DNA of 64,000 nt, taken from Sceloporus undulatus (lineage: Eukaryota > Chordata > Lepidosauria > Squamata > Phrynosomatidae). Each line of letters starts with the position of its first letter. The first letter of the stretch is position 1. Made by a program: the position numbers and the translations under genes. The stretch is from contig NC_056523.1 of assembly GCF_019175285.1 (NCBI RefSeq), positions 112,737,351 to 112,801,350 of the forward strand, given 5' to 3'. Positions 36,201 to 48,200 of the stretch are shown here, in pieces. The notes beneath the pieces were generated by a model. It saw only the letters and a list, made by a program, of their open reading frames with translations. It had not been told where the DNA came from and did no database searches.

Positions 36201-39200
36201 TGAAATTTAATTTCCTGGAAGCTTCTTGGAAGGTGACAGGCACACGTTTTGTGTACATCATCATCATCCTGGTGGCGCAGTGGTTAAATGCCTGTACTGC
36301 AGCCATTCACCAAGACCACAAGGTTGCGAGTTCAAGACCAGCAAAAGGGCCCAAGCTCGACTCAGGCTTGCATCCTTCCGAGGTCGCTAAAATGAGTACC
36401 CAGACTGTTGGGGGCTAATTAGCTTACTTGCTAATTAGCTTACTTGCTGTTCACTGCTATGATCTCTGGAATAGCGGTATATAAATAAAATAAATTATCA
36501 TCATCATCATCATCAGTGCCTGTAACCTACAATATACATTTAAGGATATGATTCATGTTCACCTGCTAGGGTTAAGAAAATCTGTCAAGGTTGATATTAC
36601 TTAGATTCTCATTTTCCATGGGTAAATTCATTGCGTCTTGGTTCTGCATCGGGGTGATTTATTTTTTTATTCTGCAGAAAAATTTATACACATTTTTCAA
36701 ACTATGCAAATGCTTTCTGTGCATCTGTGTGAGCAGTTTTTCAAATTTATGTATTTCTCTAAGTCTTTATTAGATAAAGCATGCTTGTGCTTATTTTGTA
36801 AGCATACGATTTTTACATGCATTGTTTCAAGTCCATGCATTTTTTTGTGCACATTGTTTTTTGTGTACTGCTTCGCAAGTGTGGAGAAAGTATGGGTTTT
36901 TGACATCTAATTACTTTCCAGTTGACATTGAGGTTCAGGAATGAAAGGATATGATAAATTTGTGCTAAAATGCAAACCAAATGAAATCTCGCCTTCCCTC
37001 GTATGGACATCACTATCCACTACTATCTGCTGCTACCATGCAAGCCCTTTCAGTGCTTCATCTTTTTCCTGTCATCCTAGAGTTCAAGGCTAATACTTTA
37101 CTACCCAGGGGCAAAATGATAGTGAAAACTATAATGTAACTTTCTTTTTCTGGTCTTCAGACAGAGGACAAGGAGTTTGATGAGTTGGAAGAAAAGTTCC
37201 AGTGGTTGGCATCAGCTGTCACTGATCTGAAGGAGAATGTAACATCTTTCCTTACCAATACAGAGGTAATCTTTCTTTCTCACATGTAGAAGCTAGATCA
37301 TAAAAATGGCAAACCTAAGCAGGGATTTTGCACTGCTTTCTTCTCCGACAAAGTGTCTTAGATAATCATGACTGAAGTTGTGCCCACCATATCAAGGTTT
37401 TAAAAGTTGAGATAGATGCACTGGCTCATTAGATGAGATTTCCCCTAGATTTTACCAAGCCACACATCAAGTGAATGCACCAGTCCAAATAGATTTGTAT
37501 AGCAGATCAGGGTGAACAAGTGTCTGGCACATTTCATTTGCAGTACTATGCAGTAGTTCCTTTTTGTCCTGGCTATAGTTTCATACATTTCAGACATACA
37601 CTACAGATGCAGTGGCCCATTTGTAGCTCTCCAGATATTGTTGGGTTGAAATTCATCTTACCCCTTACTTGAGTCTACTCTGGCTAGGCTGAAAGGACTT
37701 GCATCCAAGAACATCTGTTATCCCCAGTATGGCAATTAAGTTTACAACCTACCTCTCAAAACACCCCTTCCCTTAGTATCAATGGGTACTCAGGATTCTG
37801 AGAAATAGTGACACTTTTGATGAGAGGAGAAAATAACAAGAGTGCTCCACCACTCTTCTCTTTCTCCTAAGCTCTAGCAAACAGAGACATCCTCCATCAA
37901 TACAAGCTTTAGAAAGAAAATGTGACCAAACTATGCCACAGCATCTCCACTACACCTTCATATTGGGCTTTGTACTGACAAGTATATCTAATTGCTGTGA
38001 TATTCTTTTTGAGCAAAACCATTGGAAAGGAGTAAAAAGCTAATGAGATTAGAGAAAACAGAGAGTATCCGCTAAGCTGTTTACAATATTCTGCATGAAC
38101 TGGAATCTCCTACCCTTGAGATTTGGCAAGATGAACATGCTCCAGCAGATCATTACCTCAGGGAAATCCTGTCAAGATGTGAATAAACTTCTGGGACAAT
38201 ATAACACATGAGAAGAAATGACCTGGCCTACAAATGCATTGATAGGTAGACTAGCAACAGTATTTTCATTTCTGTTGGCCATTCCCTTTCATCCACCTGT
38301 ATATGTCTTTCCTTTACCACAGTCAAAGAGCAAAAATACAATGTGCAAACAACAGATCCAGCAGGAGTGATCTCCATCCTCCTGAGAGAGTCTGCCATGA
38401 TGAAGGAAGGAAAGAAGGAAGAGAGAGAGAGAGAGAGAGAGAGGTGGTGGGGGGGAAGAGATTCATTCATTCATTCCCTTGACTCTGGTTCTTACAAGCT
38501 CATTTTACTTGTCACCCTAAGATAAAGACTAAAGCTATACTGAATTGAGAAAGGTCATTTCTTAGCCAACCATAATGTTTTTGTATCCTATCTTTATTTG
38601 AACCTATTTTCTGTTCAGAACTTATTCTGTGCAATATTTGCACATGGATGTACAGAAGATAAACAGCATTTTCTGTTTGTATTTCTATGTAATGGTACTA
38701 TTTTATGTGTGGAAAAAGCTGTTTCCTGCACAGAAAATGCTGTTTTCTATGTAAATCAATCATGTGTGAATTTTGCTCAGAATAAGTCCTCAACTAGAGC
38801 ATTTTTTGTGCAGAAAATGCAGTTTTTTTTGTTTTGCTTTTGCACAAAACAACTATTGGTGATTTTTGCACAGAATAAGTCCTTCACTGTGAAGATTCTC
38901 ATAAGGATTCAGGATTCATCTTAACAGTATTTCTTGACACCTGACAATTTTTTGGTTATTTTCAAATATTTCTTCTATCCCTTATCCAGGCCACATAGCA
39001 TTTTATAGTAGTTGATAGCTGAATATCTACAAGAGGGGCAAGCAACTGGGCTGGGACAGGAGCTATTTTTTTCCACCCTGCAGCTGCCCAGAGGACCCCA
39101 TCAACATGTTTTGGTGTGCCCAAGTGATGCGATATTCCTTACAGCTACTGTTTTAGCTGATTTGGGGTGTTTTTTCTCCCCCCCCCCCCATGTTTTGGTG

Positions 39201-42200
39201 AGGTTTAGAGGGCTTTGAAGGGTTACAGGAAGCAAAACATTGTGGCTTAGGCACATTTTGGCTAGTTTTGCCCTCCCCAAATGTCCAAAAAATCAGTCCA
39301 ATAAGGGGCTTTTGGATTGTTGAGGGGCCACACTGAGGAGGGTCACACTTTACCCACCCCTGATCTACAGGCTGGAAAATATTTCTATAGAGTAGTCAAA
39401 AACTTCCTTCATGACGTAATTTTATCTGAAATGGTAGTGTTAAAGATGTATTGAAGAAAAGGCAACGATTGAGTGTACTTTGTTAAAACTAGAAAGTTGC
39501 AGAGTGCTACTCAATGTAGCTATATTTTGAAATACTAGGCAATTCCCCCCCCCAAAATGGATTCCTTCCAAAAAATAAATAAAGAAAAGGATGTCTCACA
39601 ACTCCTTCCCCCGAAAAAGGTGCTATGTTTAAAGGCACCCAAAGGCTTAAGGGTTTTTTTTATGCTATCTTTTTAGTGAGAGAAGTGAGAGGAAGGAAAT
39701 GATTCTATGCATGTCAGAGATAAGCTTCACTGAATTAAATCAAAAGTCAGCAACTTGCAACTTGTGGCCCTACAGATATTGTTGGATTGCACTTCCCATC
39801 AGTCTGAGTTGACATAGCCAGTGATAAGGGATGCTGAGAGCTGCAGTTCCACAGCATCTGGCAGATGCTGATAGAACTAATTCTATCAGTTATTGAAACT
39901 TACTCTTGAGAAAAGGAGTAGAAGAAAGTCTGGTGGAATCAAGCAAGCACAAACAGAAGAGGGAACTTCACAAAGCACTGTCTCCTGGAATTTTTGGGGG
40001 GCCAAAATAATTTTTTGTCTCAGGGTTTTATATATATACCCCCCCCCTCCCCCCTCCCACTGAATACTACTTTAGAATGAGGCTTCAGACCAGTATCTAA
40101 AAATGCAGTTGCCACTTGCTGAGCACTGGTGGTACATTTTTTGTGCAATCTTAGGCGGGGTACAGACCGCCGCTTTGCAGCGGTCTGGCGCCGCCGCCAG
40201 AAGGTCCGCGGGGGAGCCGGAGCCTTCAAACGGCCCGACTCCCGCGCGGACCGAAAAAAGAAGCTCCAAAATGGAGCTTCTTTTTGCGTCGCGTTTGCGA
40301 CGTAGCGAGGCGCCAGGGGCGCGCTCGCTACGTCAGCAGCGGCGCGACGCGTCTGGATGCTGTGCGTCCAATACGCAAAGATGGCGGCGCCCATGTAGAA
40401 AGGGCGCCGCCATCTTTTACGTATTGACTACGTATTAGGGTTAGGGGGTGCGGAAGCACCGCCCCTTCCTAACCCTAATACGTATTCAATACGTATTTTT
40501 TGGCGGTTTGTAACCCGCCACTGTCTGATTCACTGATTCTGTAAGTAGGTTATGTTTTTTTTGGGGGGGGGCAGTCTAAAAACAGAAATAGAGAGGAAAT
40601 TTGACTGTGTTTTTAGCCTGGCAGTTGGCGAAAGTGTTAATGAATGATCATAGCCCATTGCTTCCCAAATTCTCTAGATTTGGGCTTAGCAATAGAATCC
40701 AGGAGGTTTTCAAGTGTTAGACAATCAGGCTGGCAACAATGAGTGATTGAAGATGACAATTTGTTAGAAGGACAGAAAAAGTAACTTCTGACCTGGAGAC
40801 TGAGCCACCTACATGCACTGTATTATGAAGGAAATACAAATACATTCTCCCTGTAGGAATCACTGACATAACTCCCAGCTTCTCTTTCAATGTCAGTTAT
40901 TAGTTGTTCTATCCAATAAGCTGCCCTATGTTTTAGAGAGGCAGAATGCCAAGTAGTAAATTAATTAAAATTTGATTTCCCACTCTCTTTTCCTTCCCTT
41001 CTTTTCCTCCCACTGATTTCCTCCTCCTTTGCCTGATTTAAATGGTATGCTTTAACTAGGGACCTGCTTTAATGGTTTTAACGAGCAACATGGATTATAT
41101 CAATAATGAATAATGATGTTTCATTTGTGAGCCTGGTGCTTCATTTACTTAACACTGTTTCATATTTAGTGACATTAGTTGGTCCTTATCAAGTTGTTGC
41201 CCAACTGTGGATTTTTTATTTGGGGTGTGTGTGTTCTTCTGAGTACCCACATGAATCTGATCCAACTCTTGCCAATGGGTATGTTCCAAACAGAGTCATT
41301 TTTAATGTCTTCAGGTCCAGTTCTTTCTCCCTTAGGTGTTCCTCAGTTCTAAACCACATGAAAATGAACTGGAAATAGGAGCAGAGACTACCCAGCTATA
41401 TTGTCACCTTGCAGGAAAACTCCACACCACTGTCTTCCCTGAGTTTGTAAGTACTCTTTTATTTCTGGTTTTCCCCCTGGTAAGAGAGGTACAGTGTTGA
41501 AAAAGTGCAAGCAATTCCCTTGCCTCCTACCTTCCTCAGAACCTTTGTATCTGCAAGTAGCTTATTGGTTGGTGCTTGTTTCCCAGTGAGAACCTGCTAC
41601 ACTATGAGATCTACTTGAATGTGCAAGCATGAAGGCTCTGGTTTGATTGCATCAATTCTCTTTTTGCAGTACTGTAAAACAAGGAGAGGCAACTTCCCAA
41701 AGGCTACACCAAAATGGTCTCTCCTCAAACCACTGTTCATGCTATTTCCATCATCTGCACCAACAATTTTGACAGCAGTGGACATGGTGCATTGATGTTC
41801 CCCATATGACATGGATGGTACATGCTGCTGCACATCCCTGCTGCAAAATATTCCTACAAGTTGAGTCTTCCTTATTCAGAAATATGAAATCCGAAATATT
41901 CCAAAAATCCTAAATTGTCCACATGGGTTGCTGAGATAATGACACCTTTGCTTTCTGGTGGTTTAGTGTACACAAACTTTGTTTCATGCACAGAATTATT
42001 AAAAAATATTGTGTATGACTGATGCAGAAAAAACATGGGGTCCAATTTACTGGAAGGAGAACTGGCAGGGACTGGTAATATAGTGTCTTGTTATGATATG
42101 GGGAATAGACATATTTAAATTAACTGTAAACTCAAGATAAGTTGTATTTAGCTTCTACAAATTTATCTTTTGAATATTATTTTTTCTTCTTTTCCACTTG

Positions 42201-45200
42201 GAAAGTCTAAAACAGTTAACATTCAGATCAACACAAAATTATCTGTGATAAAAATTAAAAATTATTGTTGTCAGGTTGACTTTATATAATACTCAAGATT
42301 GAAAATAATAGACTATAAAGTTAAGAGTCAAAAGGAAGGAAAGTAATAATGATTAACGGAGAACAACACTTCATAAGATTAAGTCAGTTATCAAATCATT
42401 ATTGTGTAAATATGACTATTAGCTTTTTTAATATAAGTATTTGTATATTATGAATGTTATAAATAAAATATGGAAAAAATATTGTGTATAAAATTACCTT
42501 CCGCCTACGTGTATACAGTCCACTCTCCTTATTGGCGGACTTGTCATCTGTGGATTTAACCAGCTGTGGATAGCAAGCCCCTATTTTTGTTAAATAGCAG
42601 CGCATATATGTGACCATGGTAATAATAATAATAATAATTTGTTTTATTTATATACCGCTATTCCAAAGATCATAGCGGTGAACAGCAAGTAAGCTAATGA
42701 GCAAGTAAGCTAATTTGCCCCCAACAGTCTGGGTACTCATTTTAGCGACCTCGGAAGGATGCAAGCCTGAGTCGAGCTTGGGCCCTTTTGCTGGTCTTGA
42801 ACTCGCAACCTTGTGGTTTCGAGTGAATGGCTGCAGTACAGGCATTTACCCACTGCGCCACCAGGGTGCAGGCATGATAGCAGGTGCAGGCATGCTGCAC
42901 CACATTAAAATGAATGGGACTTGAGCATGTGTGGATTTTTGTATCCGCAAGGAGGTCTGGAATGGATCCCCTGTGAATACAGAGGTTCAACTGTATATGA
43001 AACATAAATGAATGTCATGTCTAGACTTGGGTCCCATCTCCAAGGTATCTCATTATGTATATGCAAATATTCCAAAATTCATAAAACTCCCAAATACCAA
43101 ATACTTCTGGTCCCAATCATTTCAGATAAGAGAGACTCAACCTGGATAGAATATTGTAGGGACTGGGTTCCTTCAGGCTGGGTTGTTCTGCTGCCTAATG
43201 AACAGAAGCTGATACATTACTGCAGATAATCTTAAGAAGTTCCTTGTTCTTTTTAAGCAGAAGCTCTTCACATCTAGTTTCTCCATAATTTTGAGCAACA
43301 CAAGAAGGGATGTGATACTGCTGAGCTTGAGCTTCAGCTTCCAAGAACTCTGCTCTGCTATTGACTTGATAAGGTGGAGGAAACCACATTTTCAAAAATG
43401 TCTTTGTCTTTACTCCCTGACAGCAGAAACGTCTGGATTACCTTGTGTACCATCCACTCTGCAACTTGGCAGAGACCCTGAAGGGTCCTCAGAAACTGAT
43501 CAGGAAGCGTTTGGACAAGCAACTGGACTATGAGGAGCTGGAGGAAAAGCGGAATGAAACAGGCAGTGTAACATATGAAGAGGAAGCTGCCATGAATACC
43601 TATCTTGCCATCAATTCCTTGCTTGTTTCTGAGCTCCCTGTTTTCACTCGCGTGGCCCTGCAGTGGTTGGGACGTATTCTGGTTTCTTTTGTGGCCATCC
43701 AGAAAGACCTGGCTAAACAGGTTTTCCGGGAGACAGAAGAAGCCATTGTCCAGGTAAAGAACTAGAATGGATGAGGAGGATTGTATGATGGTATAGTTGT
43801 ATGGCCATTGTTTTTGGAGCCCACAATTACCCATACCCATTGTCTTTTGGAAGACAAAGCCAGTGTGGAGGAAAAGGCTAGCATATTTATTCAATTTTAG
43901 GTTACACCTCTTAGTCACACCCCAGCACATCCAAGAAATCCAGGTTTGGGATTGCTGTGATATGTTGAAGACTGTCAGGAAAACAGCAAATACTACCCCT
44001 GTCCCTTTTCACCCTAAAAAAAAAAAGGCATATGAGAAAGGAATCAGATTTCACGAGTTGTAATACCTACACTTTTCCCCCTTCCAGTGGTTAGTTGCAG
44101 ACCTCATGAGGGTTTGATGTGTTCCTGGGCAAAGAATTCACTGATCTTCTCTGCCTCATACAGTGACTTGTACTCTGCTATTGTATAGTAAACAGCTAGA
44201 ACTGTTCTTCTGATTCTGTCTGTGAGGTGCTATAGGCCTTTTCTTTGGATAGTTGTTTCTCCTCAATCTAATCAAAGACACATTTCAATACATTTAAAAT
44301 TTTGCCTGAACATTGAGGAATCTATCTGGAACAGCATTGTTCAAAAACTTGTAAGAGCTCCCCAAATGTTGAATCCCTCTCTCACCCTCATTCAGTTTCA
44401 GATCCTTGTGCAAGCCTTTCATCACACTCACAATTTGTTTATTGCTCATTATTTACCAGGCCAGAATCTATAATTTCTCCCTGTTTCTGTTTCCATTTGG
44501 TTATGGCAAGCAATCTACCTCCTATGCTCACAAAGCTATAGATGCATGCACATTGTTTTTTGTTTATTAATGAAATAACTTGTTTGCTTTTGCATTGTGT
44601 AAGGTGATTCTTGTTGTTGTTAACTGTCTTCCAGTCAACCTCAACTCATAGTGACCCTGTGAATGAGACATCTCCAAGACTCCCTATCCTCTACCGTTCT
44701 GCTCAGGTCCTGTAAGTTCAGGCCTGTGACCTCCCTGATAGAGTCTAGCCATCTAGCATGCAGTCTCCATTTCTCTACTATCTTCTACCTTTCCTAGCAT
44801 TATTGTCTTTTCTAGTGAGTCATGCCTTCTCATGATGTGGCCAAAGTATGGCAGCTTCAGTCTTGTCATCTTTGCTTCCAGGAAGAGGTCAGATGATCTG
44901 CTCTACAACTCATTTGTTGGTCTTTTTGGCCATCCACAATATCCTCAGCGTTCTTTTCCAGCAAAACATCTCAAATGAATTTATTTTCTTTCTGTCTGCT
45001 TTATTCACTGTGAGCTCTCACATCCATATATGGTGATGTGGAATACAATGGTTTGGATGATTCTGACTTTAGTGCTCACTTGTATATCTTTACTCCTCTT
45101 TCTTCTGAGTCTAAACCTGCTCATTGTATGATGTTTTCTGTGTACAAGCTGAACAAAAAGGTTGATAGAATGCAGCCTTGTTTGACTGCTTTGACAATTG

Positions 45201-48200
45201 GGAAGCACTCTGCTTCTCCATATTCTGTTCTAACTGTAGACTCTTGTCATAAGTACAGATTTCTCGTCATGATAATCAAATGTAGTGGCACTGTCTTACA
45301 GCAATAATATTAACCCCAACAGGTGCTCTTTCTATAAACCTGAAATTCACAAAGCCACTAAAAGCTACAGGTGATGTACGCTGTGTAATATGTACATCTT
45401 CAGAGATGTGAAATTCTGTCACCCCTCCCCCCAAAAAAAACAACCATCCATGGAAAATATAGGCACTATCAGATTTCTTAGAAGTTATTTATTCTGTACG
45501 GCCCACCACTCAAGAAAGCTCTGCTCTGGGCCTAAAAACCTCTTACTGCTTTAATAAATACATTCATACCTCCATATTTGCAGATTTGATTATTCACAGA
45601 TTTAATTAATATGTTTTCTCTAGAAATATTTAGGTCCTCCAGTGCAACTCTATGGTCAACTTTAACTAAAATTTGCACAGAAAGACCTAGAGATTCCTAG
45701 AGAGAATACTCTACTAGGCATTTGTAGCTCCTCCAGTGCAGTTCTATGGTCAGTGTACTGTATGTCGGACGTTGACCAGAGTTGCACTGAAAGACCTAGA
45801 GATTCCTAGAGAGGTGTCCTCTCAGGCAAAAACATGGTGTTTTTGTTATTTGTTGTTTTTCCATATTCACAGGGGTCTTGTGCTCCTAATCCTAGCAAAT
45901 ATGGAGGGACAAGTGTAAACATACTAGCACTGGAAAAGGTTAATTTTGAGGGACTTAGCCTCCAAGAATTCCCCAGCCAGCATAACTTAAGGGATAGGAA
46001 AAGTTAAACTTGCAAGCTTTATGTGGACCCACAAAGGCCATTTTTGCAAACCATACCCTCCAATTATTTGTTTAAAAATAATTAAGCTTATTTTAAATGT
46101 CTACTTCTATATCCTCTGTGGAGCATGTTTTAGGTTAGAGGGAATTTTTATATTTCAAAACTGGAAGTAATCTGGAGTATGCAAGGGACATTTTAATTAA
46201 AATAAAATCTTTATTTTTTTTAAAAAAAGTTAATTATGAACATCTAATATTTATCTTCTGCTATTGTTTTCAACAATATTCTCTCTCTGGTTTCCAAAAG
46301 GACTCTATTTAATTGTCTATGGTTCCTCTTTGCAGTTACCACACAGGCATCTTCCTGCAGATGAGTTTTGGAAGATGGTGAAGGAAACATTAAGCCAAGC
46401 TGAAGGTCAACTCTACACCTTCCACAAGAAATTTGAGACTGTTACACCAAGCCCTGTTGTGCAGGTATGATGCTATGGGGTAAAACTGAAGCAGCCTTTC
46501 CTAGCATGGCAGATGTGTTTGTAGAACAACTTCTATCACTCCAGCCAGCATAATCATTGTCTGGGGAAGATAGGAATTGTTGTGCAGCACATCTGGAGAA
46601 CACCAAGTTGGGGACAGTTAAGCTCCTTAACATTACCACAACTGGCTTACCACCAGTATTCCCAGTGGCATGCCAGCTGGTTGAAACATTAATATTTGTC
46701 ATGGGCCATGGATTGAGGGAAGTAATAATGCCACTCCATTCTGCTTTGGTCAGACTTAACCTGGAATACTGTGTCCAGTTCTGAGCATCACAATTCAAGG
46801 ATATTGACTAGCTGGAACATGCCCAGAGGAGTGTGACAAAAATGGTGAAAGGTCTGTAAACTATGTTTTATGAGGAGTAGCTTAGGGAGATGGGTATATT
46901 TAGCCTAGAGAGGAAAAGGTTAAGAGGTGACCTGCTAGCAGTATTTGAAAGGATGTCATATTGAGGATGAAGTAAGCTTGTTCTCTGCTGCTGCAGAGAT
47001 CAAGACACAGAGCAGTGGATTCAAACTACAAGAAAAGAGATTCCACCTAAACATTAGGAAGAACTTCCTAAGAGCTGTTTGACAGTGGAACACTCTGCCT
47101 TGGAGAGTGGTAGGGTTTCCTTCTTTGGAGGTTTTTAAACAGAAGCTGGATGGCCATCTGTCAGCACAGGGAAATGATGGGGGAGAGAATGCAAGAGGTG
47201 TTTTGGCCCCTCCAAAATCCTTCTACTCTCCTATCAGCTCCTTGGGCATCCTAAGGAGAGGATGGGGAGGAGAAGGCAAGAGGTGTCTTGGCCCTCCGAG
47301 ACCCTTTGCCTCCCCAATCCTCTCCTTGGGCTAATCAGGGAGAGGATTTGGGAGGGGAAGGATCTGGGTGGGCAGCAAGGCACTTCCTGCCTTCACCTCC
47401 TAATCTCTCCCTGGGCTTTCCAAGGAGAAATTGGGCAGGGAAAGGGAGGAGGAATGCCTGCATTAGCAGCCTTGACCCTGCGAATAATCAAAACCATGAG
47501 TCTGAAGACTGCGAATATGGAGGGCTTACTGTATAACTCTAAGACAAAATGAAAGAGCGAGAAAAGCAAAGAATACTTTTTTGTTGTGCAGTGTCTCAGA
47601 ATTAAAAAGAAACCCACTTGATGATAGGAATAAAATTTTGCAGTTGGTGCTGGGAATTGCCAGAAAATAGTCTGGGACAATGGAAACATTATTTGGCTAT
47701 TTTAAAAAACCCTGAGAATTACAGCGACAAATAATACAAATTTCCTACATATTTGTCTCATTTAGAGAAGCCCATTGTTTGTTTCCCTCACAAAGATACC
47801 TCCTGTCTCTGTACTTTCCTGAATGTTAAAGTTCAGAATCTCTACAGCTTGCAAGATTTTATTCTAGGATAAAGAATGCTGCTGTACACTGTTTACCCTT
47901 ACTCCTCCTCCAGTCTACTCACTTAGTAGCACGGTTTTCAGGAGAAGGATGCTTCTGACCCACTTCTCTTTCTGCTCTTCAACAGTCTCTTAATACCACA
48001 GAGGAGAGGAAGGTCGTTTTGCTTATGAACAAACATGGCTCAGACAAGCTATACCAGGTGACAAGCAACATCAACGGCAGCAAAGACATGGACTTGACAC
48101 TGCAAAGGGGGCAGATTGTGGCACTGTTACATGACAAGGACACTAAGGGCAACCCTAATCGATGGCTGGTGGACACTGGAGGTACTGTGAAGGTTACTAT

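Larger units (their letters stand above)
41857..43145. mobile_element. Tigger/mariner-like MITE (outer layer of a nest)
   Basis: The left end tacaagttgagtcttcctta mirrors the right end agagagactcaacctggata. Internal acaaactttgtttcatgcac, tgtgtataaaattaccttc and tctcattatgtatatgcaaa match the well-known caggttgagtatcccttatc repeat type. Three later insertions lie within it. Confidence 0.75.

Noticed and set aside
40435-40482. Possible interstitial telomeric repeat (ttagggttaggg)
   Set aside because: Only one to two TTAGGG-like units occur, and they form one arm of a MITE hairpin repeated at other loci, so this is not a telomere remnant.
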